Assembly: GCF_900129485.1 (NCBI RefSeq)
Contig: NZ_FQVW01000012.1
Coordinates: forward strand, 1 to 64,000
Direction of reading: 5' to 3'
From: Ornithinibacillus halophilus
Lineage (GTDB): Bacteria > Bacillota > Bacilli > Bacillales > Amphibacillaceae
Length of the DNA: 64,000 nt
In this document: positions 43,879-52,930 of the stretch, one piece after another
How positions within the stretch are numbered: position 1 is the first letter of the stretch
How the letters are laid out: each line of letters starts with the position of its first letter
Notes under the pieces: model-generated
What the model was told of the DNA's origin: nothing
What the model saw: only the letters and a program-made list of their open reading frames with translations
Databases searched by the model: none
Position numbers and translations under genes: made by a program

Positions 43879-44646
43879 TCAATTATTAGATATAACTTCA
43901 AAAGTTTCTAACATAGAGTTAAGACGAACACCATGCCCTTCGGCTGCCGTTAAAAAGTAAACTTGTTTAATTAAAAATAACTGGCCACTTCCCGTATCTT
44001 TTATATAGTACCTGTGGATAGGTGTATCTCCAGGGTTAGCATATTCCTCAGTATTACCAACTCCCTTAATTACCAGACTTTCTAGAGGATACATAACTTC
44101 CTCTTCTTGATTAATAGTTAAGCCACTGTCAGTAATTTCTGTTATAACTTCGTCTATTAACTCATCTTTGGAAATATCTGTATGTTGCATGATTTCCATA
44201 GATATTTCAGGAACATCAATATCTTCAAATTCCATTTTAGGAAGAATCAAATCACTGTTTTCTTGTTCAATAACTTTATAATACGATTCGTCTACATACA
44301 ACACATATTCAAGCTGATAATTTTTATTCAAATGAACATCCCTTACCTCCTTATTTCCCTCCAATTCCACAATCTGTTTCTTTTCTTCAACAAAAATTTC
44401 TCTAATACTTTGCATCATTGCTAATCCTTGTTCATTTGAGCTAAACATAATGAATAACATAATCATTGCAGCTCCAGCGATGGATACAATTACCTGTTTT
44501 GTTCGCCGTCTCCGTTTTTTCTTTTTAACCGTGGGAAATAATTCCTTATCTATATTTTGCCAAGTACTCTCTTTTAGTTCAGTTATAGACTCTGTTTGGT
44601 CAATAAGGTGATTTTTAATTTTTTTATTCCATTCAGGCTTACTCAT
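43879..44646 (-). CDS. Anti-sigma factor-like membrane protein
   Basis: 255 residues: a cytoplasmic basic N-terminal region (KKKKRRRRTKQ before the membrane), one transmembrane helix at about residues 51-67 and an extracytoplasmic domain of about 185 residues rich in acidic residues. It overlaps the sigma factor gene by eight bases, the usual layout of an ECF sigma factor with its regulator. It is probably the membrane-bound antagonist, in the style of RsiX/RsiV-like proteins; no zinc-binding HxxxCxxC motif is seen, so it is not of the zinc type. Confidence 0.75.
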   Translation of the reverse strand: MSKPEWNKKIKNHLIDQTESITELKESTWQNIDKELFPTVKKKKRRRRTKQVIVSIAGAAMIMLFIMFSSNEQGLAMMQSIREIFVEEKKQIVELEGNKEVRDVHLNKNYQLEYVLYVDESYYKVIEQENSDLILPKMEFEDIDVPEISMEIMQHTDISKDELIDEVITEITDSGLTINQEEEVMYPLESLVIKGVGNTEEYANPGDTPIHRYYIKDTGSGQLFLIKQVYFLTAAEGHGVRLNSMLETFEVISNN

Positions 44647-45178
44647 TGTTTGTACCCCCTAGAATTAATTTTAGTTGTTTACGACCTTTAAATAATCTAG
44701 ATTTTATCGTATTTACATTTACTTCTAACATTTCTGCGATTTCTTTCACGGAAAATCCATTCAGATATTTTAATGTGATGACGAGGCGATGGATTTCGTC
44801 CAATTGCTCTATTCCCCATTCAATATCCTCTCGAATTGACATGTCACCTTCATTGGAAAAATAAAAGAGGTAATCTAAGACATGCTCAAATTCAACATTC
44901 ATCTCTACTTGTGACATTTTCTTCAGGTAACGTTTTGATTCATTAATTAAAATCTGATAAAACCAAGGTTTGAATGGCTTACTTACATCAAAAGAATCAA
45001 TATTCCTATAAACTCTGATAAAAGTTTCTTGGACAATGTCAGATGCATCACTTTGGTTTCTCGTTATTGCATATGCAGTGCGTAGAGCATAATTTGAATG
45101 AATCTCATATAGTTGTTTAAAGGCACGTTGATTTCCTTTTTTTATCTTTTTGATGAGTTTCTTATCCTGTGATGTCAA
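44639..45178 (-). CDS. ECF RNA polymerase sigma factor
   Basis: 179-residue sigma-70 family protein. Region 2 includes DIVQETFIRVYRNIDSF and FKPWFYQILINESKRYLKK; region 4 includes LNGFSVKEIAEMLEVNVNTIKSRLFKGRKQ. It has no regions 1 or 3, as for ECF factors. A TTG start with AGGAGG seven bases before it is well supported. First gene of the pair with the anti-sigma protein. The target regulon is unknown. Confidence 0.92.
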   Translation of the reverse strand: MTSQDKKLIKKIKKGNQRAFKQLYEIHSNYALRTAYAITRNQSDASDIVQETFIRVYRNIDSFDVSKPFKPWFYQILINESKRYLKKMSQVEMNVEFEHVLDYLFYFSNEGDMSIREDIEWGIEQLDEIHRLVITLKYLNGFSVKEIAEMLEVNVNTIKSRLFKGRKQLKLILGGTNNE

Positions 45179-45502
45179 TACTTTACCTCCTTTTCTTCAT
45201 AATATATACCCTGTAAAATTCAATAAGGTTTTCACGAATTTATAGTATTTTAATCTAAAAATCGGCAAGGATATTTGCTATCTATTCTATATACCCATTA
45301 CATATTAAATTGGTTTTCATTAAATGAAATTCTTTTAAGGTTATTTGGGATTTTTTGTGAAAGTCTATCTTTAACGAGTTCGTACTGAGGTATCAAAGTG
45401 TGGTATAAACAAGAAGGGACTCTCCCATTATCGGGGGGATTGATTTGAAGAATTTAATTTAAGAGTAAAAAAACTTCCCAATAGATTCGGGAAGTTTTCT
45501 AA
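45179..45502. other. Intergenic region upstream of sigma operon
   Basis: AT-rich, no gene supported. On the minus strand TGAAAACC (45227-45234) with a GTATATA-like element 17 bases downstream (45203-45209) weakly resembles an ECF -35 box, which could mean autoregulation, but the -10 does not match a CGTC-type ECF box. The distal end holds the rlmN terminator. Confidence 0.35.
45467..45498 (-). terminator. Terminator after rlmN
   Basis: ACTTCCC and GGGAAGT arms extended by A/T pairs; the minus strand ends in a T7 run. Strong intrinsic terminator. Confidence 0.88.
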
Positions 45503-46570
45503 TTAACCTACATTTTTCTTTTTAATTTGTTTACTTCTTAACTGACCACATGCTGCATCAATATCTGCACCATTTTCCCAACGAACCCCACAGTTAATAC
45601 CTTGGTTTTTTAATGTTTCGTAAAATGCTTGAATATCTTCTGTTGTGCTTCGTTGGTATTGGTTATGCTCTTCTACAGAATTATATGGAATTAAATTCAC
45701 ATAAGATAAGTGACGTTTATCTCGTAACAATTTCGCTAATTGCAACGCTTCTTCCTTATGGTCATTGACATCCCTTAGCATGATATATTCATACGTAATG
45801 CGTCGGTTGGATTGCTCTAAATAATAATCAACGGCTTTCATTAGCTTTTCAATAGGGAAGGCTTTGTTGATTTTCATAATGCTCGTTCTAAGTTCATTAT
45901 TTGGCGCATGCAATGAGATTGCTAGGTTCACTTGTAGCCCAGTATCTGCAAACTCATAGATTTTATGTGCCAAACCACTTGTTGAAACTGTAATATGACG
46001 CTGGCCAATTTTTAGTCCTTTATCATCGTTCACAACATTAATGAAGTCAACGAGATTCGTGAAGTTATCAAACGGTTCACCAATTCCCATCACGACAATA
46101 TGGCTAACACGCTCATCTTTTCCTTGCTGATCAAGATGCTTTTGTACCTTCATGATCTGCTCTACAATCTCACCACTATTTAAGTCACGGCTTTTTCGTA
46201 ATAGACCACTAGCGCAGAATGTACAGCCAATATTACAACCTACCTGTGTTGTTACACAAACGGATAATCCATAAGGAAACCTCATTAATACGGTCTCAAT
46301 TAAATTTCCATCGGCTAATTTAAACAAGAATTTAATTGTGCCGTCCTTTGATTCTTGTTTAATCTCTTCTTCTAACGTCTCAACAACAAAATGTTCTTCT
46401 AGAAGAGCGATTGTTTCTTTGTTAACATTTCTCATATCAGAAAATGAGTGAATTCGCTTTTTATATAACCAATCCCACACCTGGTCTGCCCGAAAGCGTT
46501 TTTGACCATTTTCTATAAGCCAGTCTGTCAATTGCTCATATGTTAATCCGTAAATGGATTTCTTCTCCAT
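45503..46570 (-). CDS. rlmN: 23S rRNA (adenine-2503-C2)-methyltransferase RlmN
   Basis: 355-residue radical SAM methyltransferase. The iron-sulfur cysteines are C112, C116 and C119 ([12 protein letters not shown]), and the second catalytic Cys is near the C-terminus, C341 ([10 protein letters not shown]). Other landmarks: RQVWDWLY-like [13 protein letters not shown] and GIGEPFDN. It methylates C2 of A2503 in 23S rRNA and A37 of some tRNAs. GAGGG six bases before the ATG. Single gene with its own terminator. Confidence 0.96.
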   Translation of the reverse strand: MEKKSIYGLTYEQLTDWLIENGQKRFRADQVWDWLYKKRIHSFSDMRNVNKETIALLEEHFVVETLEEEIKQESKDGTIKFLFKLADGNLIETVLMRFPYGLSVCVTTQVGCNIGCTFCASGLLRKSRDLNSGEIVEQIMKVQKHLDQQGKDERVSHIVVMGIGEPFDNFTNLVDFINVVNDDKGLKIGQRHITVSTSGLAHKIYEFADTGLQVNLAISLHAPNNELRTSIMKINKAFPIEKLMKAVDYYLEQSNRRITYEYIMLRDVNDHKEEALQLAKLLRDKRHLSYVNLIPYNSVEEHNQYQRSTTEDIQAFYETLKNQGINCGVRWENGADIDAACGQLRSKQIKKKNVG

Positions 46571-46679
46571 GTTTTACCCTCGTTTCAAATCGATATACTA
46601 CCTATCTATACTACTGAAAAAAAGAAGCCAATGCAAATGGATATTTGTGGGGAAGGGATATGCAATCCTGTGTCGCCAT

Positions 46680-46855
46680 GGACATTTGTTCCGTTATTTT
46701 GTAGAAAAAGGAGGTTGACGGAGGTTTTTGGACATCCATTCCGTTATAGGAATTATTATAGAGAATTTTATTGTGTTTTTTATCAAATAACTGATTACAT
46801 GTCCGTGAAATTAAGAAAGTATCTTAAACTGGGAGAAATAACTGATTATATGTCC
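46680..46855. repeat. Four-copy 18-base repeat, two direct and two inverted
   Basis: Copies at 46680-46697 and 46730-46747 read GGACAT-N3/4-TC-CGTTAT on the plus strand; copies at 46787-46804 and 46838-46855 read the same consensus on the minus strand (GGACATRTAATCAGTTAT). The direct pair is spaced 50 bases, the inverted pair 51. The inner copies can pair, giving a long imperfect hairpin. No gene lies within; this fills the gap between rlmN and the monooxygenase gene. Confidence 0.8.
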
Positions 46856-46957
46856 TGATAAGCAAAGACCCCAAATACATTATTCAAGCACTAAGTTGGA
46901 ACTTTCCTTACAAAACACGTATCATTTCTTAATAAGTAAATGTTAGGAGTTGATGAC

Positions 46958-47977
46958 ATGATTACGAGTCATGCAAAGAAATTCAATCATATTCCGTTAT
47001 CTGTATTAGACCTTGCTCCGATAAATGAAGGTAGTAATGCGAGTGAGTCATTCAATAACAGTGTGGATCTCGCTCAACATGTAGAAAACTGGGGCTTTAA
47101 CCGTTACTGGCTAGCCGAACACCATAATATGCCAGGGATTGCAAGTTCTGCAACAAGTGTATTAATTGGACATATTGCAGGAAAAACGAAGCATATGAGA
47201 GTCGGTGCTGGAGGAGTTATGTTACCAAACCACGCGACGTTAGTAATTGCAGAGCAATTTGGTACACTTGAATCACTATATCCGGGACGTATTGACTTAG
47301 GATTGGGGCGTGCGCCTGGAAGTGATCAAGCAACTGCCTTCGCACTTAGAAGGACATTAAACATGAGTGTAGAAGATTTTCCTATGCAAGTGAACGAGCT
47401 TCAAGATTACTTCTCAGATGAACCTGTATCGAGAGTAAAGGCTGTTCCAGGTCAAGGATTAAACATTCCAATTTGGCTTTTAGGTTCAAGTGGATTCAGT
47501 GCACAACTAGCTGCACAAAAGGGGCTTCCATTTTCATTTGCTAGTCACTTCGCACCTGATCATTTATTCCATGCGCTCAGCTTATATCGAGATAATTTCC
47601 AAGCCTCTGAAGTACTTGAAAAACCTTATGTCATGCTTGGAGTAAATGTTATTGCTGCAGACACTACAGAAGAAGCAAAACGAATTGCTACTTCTCAGCA
47701 ACAACAATTCTTAAGCTTACGAAGAGGAAACCCAACACAATTGAAGCCACCAGTCGATAATTTAGAGGAGCTATATTCCCCTCTTGAAATTGAAGCTGTA
47801 GGTAAAACACTGGATTCCAAATCCACACTTGTTGGGGATAAAGATACGGTGAGACAAGGGTTAGAAAGCTTTATAAAAGAAACTGGTGCAGATGAGTTAA
47901 TAATTAGCTCACAAATTTATCATCATAAAGATCGCCTTCGTTCGTATGAGATTGTTTCAGAACTTATGAGTGAGTAA
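46958..47977 (+). CDS. LLM class flavin-dependent oxidoreductase
   Basis: About 339 residues of the bacterial luciferase-like monooxygenase family (YhbW/YceB group): [54 protein letters not shown] in parts, and [11 protein letters not shown]. It binds reduced FMN; the substrate is unknown. AGGAG eight bases before the ATG at 46958 sets the start; the frame opens at 46940. Single gene ending at a bidirectional terminator. Confidence 0.9.
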   Translation: MITSHAKKFNHIPLSVLDLAPINEGSNASESFNNSVDLAQHVENWGFNRYWLAEHHNMPGIASSATSVLIGHIAGKTKHMRVGAGGVMLPNHATLVIAEQFGTLESLYPGRIDLGLGRAPGSDQATAFALRRTLNMSVEDFPMQVNELQDYFSDEPVSRVKAVPGQGLNIPIWLLGSSGFSAQLAAQKGLPFSFASHFAPDHLFHALSLYRDNFQASEVLEKPYVMLGVNVIAADTTEEAKRIATSQQQQFLSLRRGNPTQLKPPVDNLEELYSPLEIEAVGKTLDSKSTLVGDKDTVRQGLESFIKETGADELIISSQIYHHKDRLRSYEIVSELMSE

Positions 47978-47983
47978 AAGGAA

Positions 47984-48012
47984 AAGCCGCGATTCAGCTA
48001 TAATCGCGGCTT
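47984..48012. terminator. Bidirectional terminator between monooxygenase and sodium channel genes
   Basis: AAGCCGCGATT and AATCGCGGCTT arms with a 7-base loop, between convergent genes. Confidence 0.9.
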
Positions 48013-48799
48013 ACTTATTTTCTTTTTTTAGCAACTGCTTAATTTCCTGTAATTCCTTCTGCACTTCTTCTAGCTTTATATCGGTAGGTGTAGGTGTCTC
48101 TTCTCTGTTTGCTTCTTCCACATTCCCCACAACAACACCAACGAATAGGTTAACAATGACAAATGATCCAACCAAAATGAACGTCACAAAATACCACCAT
48201 GATGATGGTTCAAGTTCTAATATTGGTCGCATTACACCACTCGCCCAAGATTCTAATGTAATCACTTGGAATAGGGATAATAATGACTCATGTAATGTTC
48301 CAAAGTATTCCGGAGCAACGTCCTTGAACATCATCGTACCTATAACACCATAAATATAAAAGAACAGACCAAGTAATAGCATAATCGTCCCCATAGAAGG
48401 GATGGTTTTAATTAAGGCATTAACCATTTTACGCAATGATGGAATGATAGAAATTGCACGTAATACACGAAGTACCCTTAATATACGTAGTACTGTCACA
48501 TAATGGCTTCCAACCAATAAATGTCCACTTGCAACAATGACAAAATCAAACACATTCCAAGGATCTTTAAAGAACGAACCCACAGACCTACTACCTATTA
48601 AACGAATGATAATTTCAATTGAAAAAATCCACAAAAGGACTGCATCTACAATAAAAAACCATTGATGAAAACGATCAGTAAAAAAAGAATAAGTCTCCAA
48701 ACCTACTAAAATAGCATTAACTATAATTAATCCTATTATTATATTTGTAAATAGAGGATTTTCGGAGATTCGTGCACATTTTTGTCTAAAATTAGTCAT
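48011..48799 (-). CDS. Voltage-gated sodium channel, NaChBac family
   Basis: 262-residue six-helix ion channel. The S4 voltage sensor has arginines at 105, 108, 111 and 114, every third residue. The pore selectivity filter is TLESWASG (181-188), identical in my memory to the NaChBac filter. The C-terminal tail (about 243-262) is a charged helix that may form the four-helix bundle coiled coil. It is expected to assemble as a homotetramer carrying Na+; in alkaliphiles it supports motility, chemotaxis and pH homeostasis. Sequence shows all hallmarks; the physiological role is inferred. Confidence 0.94.
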   Translation of the reverse strand: MTNFRQKCARISENPLFTNIIIGLIIVNAILVGLETYSFFTDRFHQWFFIVDAVLLWIFSIEIIIRLIGSRSVGSFFKDPWNVFDFVIVASGHLLVGSHYVTVLRILRVLRVLRAISIIPSLRKMVNALIKTIPSMGTIMLLLGLFFYIYGVIGTMMFKDVAPEYFGTLHESLLSLFQVITLESWASGVMRPILELEPSSWWYFVTFILVGSFVIVNLFVGVVVGNVEEANREETPTPTDIKLEEVQKELQEIKQLLKKENK

Positions 48800-48875
48800 T
48801 TATTACGCTTCCTCCTCCCTATATATTTTACTTATTAATTGGCCTTCTGTCATCTATATAAAACTTAATTCAAAT

Positions 48876-48901
48876 AAAAAGAGCTAACCTAATGTTAGCC
48901 C
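48876..48901 (-). terminator. Terminator after wrbA
   Basis: GGCTAAC and GTTAGCT arms with a short loop, followed by T5 on the minus strand. Confidence 0.75.
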
Positions 48902-48910
48902 TTGGAGTTA

Positions 48911-49516
48911 TTAGCTCCCTTTTACTTTCTGCGCTATTTCTACCGTTCGTTTTGCTTGATATTTTACAGCTGCTTCTACATCCTCTACCATATTACCATC
49001 TTGTCCTTGGGTAACACTTGTACCATATGGGTTACCACCTGCACCAAACAATACTTGATCGGAATATCCTGGTGGAACGATGATTGCCCCCCAATGCATC
49101 ATGGATGTGTAAAGAGATAAAACCGTGGCTTCCTGACCACCATGTGGGTTCTGTGCTGATGACATTGCACTTACCACTTTATTGACTGTTTTTCCAGATG
49201 CCCATAAGCCACCTTGTGAATCTATAAACTGCTTCATTTGTGATGCTACATTTCCAAAACGAGTTGGTACACTGAAAATAATCGCATCTGCCCATTCAAT
49301 GTCATCAGAGGTTGCATCTGGAACATCTTTAGTTGCATCATAATGACTTTTCCATGCTTCATTGGATGCAATGGCTTCTTCAGGTGCTAACTCTGGAACT
49401 TTACGTACTTTAACTTCAGCACCTATTTCAGCTGCTCCCTGTTCAGCCCATTGTGCTAATTGATAATTGGTTCCGGTTGAACTGTAATAAATTACTGCTA
49501 AATTTACATTTGCCAC
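48911..49516 (-). CDS. wrbA: NAD(P)H:quinone oxidoreductase, WrbA type
   Basis: 201-residue flavodoxin-fold protein: FMN phosphate loop YYSSTGTNYQLAQWAEQGA, then AIIFSVPTRFGNVASQMKQFID and GNPYGTS. WrbA-type enzymes carry out two-electron reduction of quinones and protect against oxidative stress. Single gene between the sodium channel and the psu genes, on the same strand, with its own terminator. Confidence 0.92.
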   Translation of the reverse strand: MANVNLAVIYYSSTGTNYQLAQWAEQGAAEIGAEVKVRKVPELAPEEAIASNEAWKSHYDATKDVPDATSDDIEWADAIIFSVPTRFGNVASQMKQFIDSQGGLWASGKTVNKVVSAMSSAQNPHGGQEATVLSLYTSMMHWGAIIVPPGYSDQVLFGAGGNPYGTSVTQGQDGNMVEDVEAAVKYQAKRTVEIAQKVKGS

Positions 49517-49617
49517 TTGAACGACTCCTTCTCGAGAAAATATTTCCAGGAAAAAATCCCATGGTATGAGTTTCCCCGAGAAGAAGTGATTTATACTAAA
49601 TTAAATCAGCTTCCTGT

Positions 49618-50520
49618 CTACATGTTCACTGCAATTTGAGTACCAATTACTGCATTGTTTTTTACCAAAGCAATATTAGCTTCTAAGCTTTTACCTTCTG
49701 TTAATTCTTTAACTTTTGCAAGCAAGAATGGAGTCGTATCTTTCCCTTTAATTCCATTTTCTTCTGCTTCTTTTAATGCCGATTCAATTGCATTTGTGAT
49801 AACTTCCTCAGACATTGCATTTTCTTCTGGAATTGGATTAGCAATAACTGCGCCTCCCTGTAATCCTAGATCCCATTTAGCTCTTAGTGTAGATGCAACA
49901 GTCTCTACGTCATCTGCACGGAAGTTTACGTCAAACTCACTACTTCTTGTATAGAATGCTGGAAGAGTTTCCGTTTGATATCCAATCACCGGTACACCTT
50001 TCGTTTCTAAGTATTCCATTGTTAAACCTAAATCTAGAATTGATTTAGCACCAGCACATACAACTGCTACGTTCGTTTTCGCTAATTCCTCTAAGTCTGC
50101 TGATATATCCATTGTCGTTTCGGCACCACGGTGAACCCCACCAATACCACCAGTTACAAAGATTTTAATATCAGCTAACTCAGCACAAATCATCGTTGCT
50201 GCAACCGTTGTTGCTCCTTTTTGTTTCGTTGCAAGTAAATAAGGTAAATCGCGTCGTGATGCTTTCGCTACATGTTTACTATTACCGAAATCCTCTAATT
50301 CATCATCTGTTAAACCGATTTTTATCTTGCCATCAATAATTGCAATTGTAGCTGGTACTGCCCCATTATCTCGAACGATTTGCTCTACTTCACGTGCAGT
50401 TTGTACATTTTGTGGATATGGCATGCCATGTGAAATAATTGTAGATTCTAATGCCACAATTGGTTTTCCTGCCTCTTTTGCTTGTTGTACCTCTGATGAT
50501 AATTCAATATAGTTTTTCAT
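49618..50520 (-). CDS. psuG: Pseudouridine-5'-phosphate glycosidase
   Basis: 300-residue Psu[17 protein letters not shown] near the N-terminus, the catalytic-region [39 protein letters not shown] in parts, and [16 protein letters not shown]. It cleaves the C-glycosidic bond of pseudouridine 5'-phosphate to uracil and ribose 5-phosphate. It starts directly after the stop of the psuK-type kinase gene, so the two form one operon for pseudouridine recycling. Confidence 0.95.
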   Translation of the reverse strand: MKNYIELSSEVQQAKEAGKPIVALESTIISHGMPYPQNVQTAREVEQIVRDNGAVPATIAIIDGKIKIGLTDDELEDFGNSKHVAKASRRDLPYLLATKQKGATTVAATMICAELADIKIFVTGGIGGVHRGAETTMDISADLEELAKTNVAVVCAGAKSILDLGLTMEYLETKGVPVIGYQTETLPAFYTRSSEFDVNFRADDVETVASTLRAKWDLGLQGGAVIANPIPEENAMSEEVITNAIESALKEAEENGIKGKDTTPFLLAKVKELTEGKSLEANIALVKNNAVIGTQIAVNM

Positions 50521-51621
50521 TTAAAATTCCTCCATATCATGTTTAAGTTGTTGTGACGTAAGGTTTTGTCGTACAGTAAAAGATGATTGCAATGTCTTCG
50601 CAGCATTAACAACCCCTGCTTTTGCAATTTGCTCAATGCTATTACTCGATAGCCAAGCATGAACAGCAGCTGCAGAAAAGGCATCTCCTGCTCCTGTAAC
50701 ATCAACTACTTCATCGACCTTCACGGCTGGAATGTGTACGACCCCTTCTTCTGAGTTGCCTATCATTACTCCTTTGTCTCCACTGGTAATAACAATATTC
50801 TTTACTCCGAGGTCCAGCCATTTTTCAGCTGCAGCTTTCCAATCCTGTTTATTCGTAATCGTTATATTAAAGTAACCTTCTGTTTCATCTTGATTGGTGA
50901 TTAACCATGTTAATGCCCCTAAATTTTCCGGTAACCGTTTCATTTTAGGTGCAGAAACTGCAATAACTACTAGTGGGATCTTATTTCCTGTAGCAACCTG
51001 ACTTAAATAAGATAAAGTCTCTGATGGGCAATTCAAATCAGCCAATATACATTTTGACTGTTTCAAAATCGGGACGTTCTCCTGAATAATCTCTGGAGAC
51101 AATTGATCATATATATCCATATCTGCTAGTGCAATCTTCATATTCCCTTCTTCATCTAAAACAGCTGTATAAGAACCTGTAGATGATTCGGAAAGCTTTT
51201 CAACATGATCCATATTTACATAAGGTATAGATGCTTGTTCAATAAAATCCCATTCTGCATCTCTTCCACAGACCGTTAGCAAAGATACATTTTCTCCCAT
51301 GCGTCCAAGATTTTCTGCAATATTACGGGCAACACCACCAGCACTTTGAGTAGAATTAACTGGATTTGATGTTCCAAGCTGCATGGCCTCTTTCAAATAG
51401 AATTTGCGATCGAGATTAGCTCCTCCAACACAAATTATTTGCTCTGGCTCATTTAAAATATATGCCTTGCCACGAATATACCCTTTTTTTACAAGGCCAG
51501 AAATTATGTTCGCAACGGATGGACGTGATAACTCTAATTCATCTGCTAATGCTTGCTGAGAAATAAACGGGTCCCTTTGAATAAGTTCTAGTACTCGTTT
51601 TTCTCTTTCATTTAATTCCAC
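50521..51621 (-). CDS. psuK: Pseudouridine kinase with N-terminal winged HTH
   Basis: 366 residues: an N-terminal MarR/Lrp-like winged helix-turn-helix (RVLELIQRDPFISQQALADELELSR in parts, about residues 8-50) fused to a PfkB-family kinase (VGGANLDRKFYL; C-terminal DVTGAGDAFSAAAVHAW with the catalytic Asp). The kinase phosphorylates pseudouridine before PsuG acts. The HTH suggests the enzyme also represses its own operon. Two palindromes lie just downstream of its promoter (51634-51668). The start is well placed; the fusion is a known arrangement for this family. Confidence 0.9.
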   Translation of the reverse strand: MELNEREKRVLELIQRDPFISQQALADELELSRPSVANIISGLVKKGYIRGKAYILNEPEQIICVGGANLDRKFYLKEAMQLGTSNPVNSTQSAGGVARNIAENLGRMGENVSLLTVCGRDAEWDFIEQASIPYVNMDHVEKLSESSTGSYTAVLDEEGNMKIALADMDIYDQLSPEIIQENVPILKQSKCILADLNCPSETLSYLSQVATGNKIPLVVIAVSAPKMKRLPENLGALTWLITNQDETEGYFNITITNKQDWKAAAEKWLDLGVKNIVITSGDKGVMIGNSEEGVVHIPAVKVDEVVDVTGAGDAFSAAAVHAWLSSNSIEQIAKAGVVNAAKTLQSSFTVRQNLTSQQLKHDMEEF

Positions 51622-51633
51622 CCAAGCACCACC

Positions 51634-51668
51634 TTAAACTTTTGTTTTATTATTAAACTTATGTTTAA
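51634..51668 (-). promoter_or_regulatory. Tandem palindromic operators of the psuK-psuG operon
   Basis: TTAAAC-tttt-GTTTTA (51634-51649) and TTAAAC-ttat-GTTTAA (51653-51668), spaced 19 bases, directly downstream of the -10 box. They are good candidates for binding by the HTH domain of PsuK. Confidence 0.65.
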
Positions 51669-51697
51669 ATCATAAACCTTTTTTTACTTCCCGTCAA
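51669..51697 (-). promoter_or_regulatory. Sigma-A promoter of psuK-psuG
   Basis: TTGACG (51692-51697) and TATGAT (51669-51674) with a 17-base spacer on the minus strand, abutting the tandem palindromes. Confidence 0.75.
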
Positions 51698-51773
51698 CAA
51701 TTAATCATTTTAGTTTTACTTCAATACTAGTATTTGTATAATGAAGGAAAGCAATGTCCTTGGAGGGGATCTA

Positions 51774-52391
51774 GTGAAGCTTTCAGATATTAATGTAAAA
51801 CTATTAGGTAGACAGGCTTCTATTCTTGATCATGAGCATTATAAAAAGTCTGCTGTGCTTCTACCTCTTGTTCAAAAAAATGGAGAAACACATGTATTAT
51901 TCGAAGTACGATCAATGACTTTACGCAGTCAGCCAGGTGATATTTGTTTTCCTGGAGGAAGAAAAGACGAAGATGATCGTACCCCACTACATTGTGCCAT
52001 TCGCGAGACAACGGAGGAACTCGGTGTCTCAAAAGCATCAATTGAAAACGTACACCCCTTGGACTATATTGTCTCTGATACAGGGAGAATCATTTATCCA
52101 TTCGTTGGGACAATTACTACCCCAGAAAAAATACAACCTAATGAAGCAGAAGTAGGAGAAGTATTTACGGTTCCATTATCTTATCTTCTTAATAATCCTC
52201 CTGAAACATACAAAGTTAAATTACAAGTCATTCCAGAAGAAGATTTTCCATTTGATCGAATCGTAGGTGGGGAAAATTACAATTGGCAAGTAAGGCACAT
52301 AAATGAACTATTCTATCAATACGATGGAAAGGTGATTTGGGGATTAACGGCTAAGATTTTACGTCACTTTTTAGACCTTATGAAGGAATAA
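51774..52391 (+). CDS. CoA pyrophosphatase, NUDIX family
   Basis: About 205 residues. The NUDIX box is complete: GGRKDEDD...AIRETTEELGV fits G-x5-E-x7-R-E-x-x-E-E-x-G-x, and the preceding LRSQPGDICFPGG is the UPF0035-type CoA pyrophosphatase signature. It hydrolyses CoA and its derivatives to 4'-phosphopantetheine and ADP-type products. A GTG start at 51774 with GGAGG seven bases upstream is preferred over the ATG at 51741. Divergent from psuK. Confidence 0.9.
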   Translation: MKLSDINVKLLGRQASILDHEHYKKSAVLLPLVQKNGETHVLFEVRSMTLRSQPGDICFPGGRKDEDDRTPLHCAIRETTEELGVSKASIENVHPLDYIVSDTGRIIYPFVGTITTPEKIQPNEAEVGEVFTVPLSYLLNNPPETYKVKLQVIPEEDFPFDRIVGGENYNWQVRHINELFYQYDGKVIWGLTAKILRHFLDLMKE

Positions 52392-52396
52392 AAATT

Positions 52397-52424
52397 GGAG
52401 TAGTGGATTCAGTCCCACTACTCC
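52397..52424 (+). terminator. Hairpin terminator after NUDIX gene
   Basis: GGAGTAGTGG and CCACTACTCC arms around an 8-base loop; the following T-run is short. Confidence 0.65.
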
Positions 52425-52483
52425 TCTTAAAATGATTCGTTCGTAATTTTTAGTAAAGATTGTAGCATTGAGACCCTCTCTTA

Positions 52484-52783
52484 TTACCTATCTCCTATCG
52501 TCATTAACCACTCTTTTACTTTCTTTTTCGGATAATATACGTTTCCATCTATCGTAATATGTGGAATGTCTGGATACTCTTCAATGATTTTCTTAGCATC
52601 CTCCTTCGATACTCCAATAACCCAATATAACTCATTTTGCTTAATTAGCTTATACTCTTCTTCTTCATCATCAAAGGCATCCGATAGTTTTGCTGAAGGA
52701 TTCTTAAAGTTCTTTAACCCATCGCCAATAAAAAATCCGAAAGCAGCTAATCCTAGTCCTAAATATAATAACCCTAAATCCAT
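52484..52783 (-). CDS. Small membrane-anchored protein of unknown function
   Basis: 99 residues. One N-terminal hydrophobic segment (about 3-20), a Lys/Asp/Glu-rich linker (DDEEEEYKL), then a compact domain (KEDAKKIIEEYPDIPHITIDGNVYYPKKKVKEWL) that looks like an excisionase/AlpA-like winged helix, where a short helix is followed by a basic wing. Similar proteins are annotated as DNA-binding in Bacillaceae. An AGGAGGAGAACATC-type site precedes the ATG. Function not known. Confidence 0.7.
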   Translation of the reverse strand: MDLGLLYLGLGLAAFGFFIGDGLKNFKNPSAKLSDAFDDEEEEYKLIKQNELYWVIGVSKEDAKKIIEEYPDIPHITIDGNVYYPKKKVKEWLMTIGDR

Positions 52784-52886
52784 TGATGTTCTCCTCCTCT
52801 TATTCCCAAGATTATGTAAATTCTCTACTTTTTAGTTTATCATAAAAAGATTTTGACTGCTCACAGATAGACGTCTCTAAAATGAT

Positions 52887-52921
52887 CAAAAAAAGAAGCT
52901 GCCCTTCATTGGGACAGCCTC
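52887..52921 (-). terminator. Terminator after ptsG
   Basis: GAGGCTGTCCC and GGGCAGCTTC arms with one G-T pair, then T7 on the minus strand. Confidence 0.85.
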
Positions 52922-52930
52922 TAATTAACA

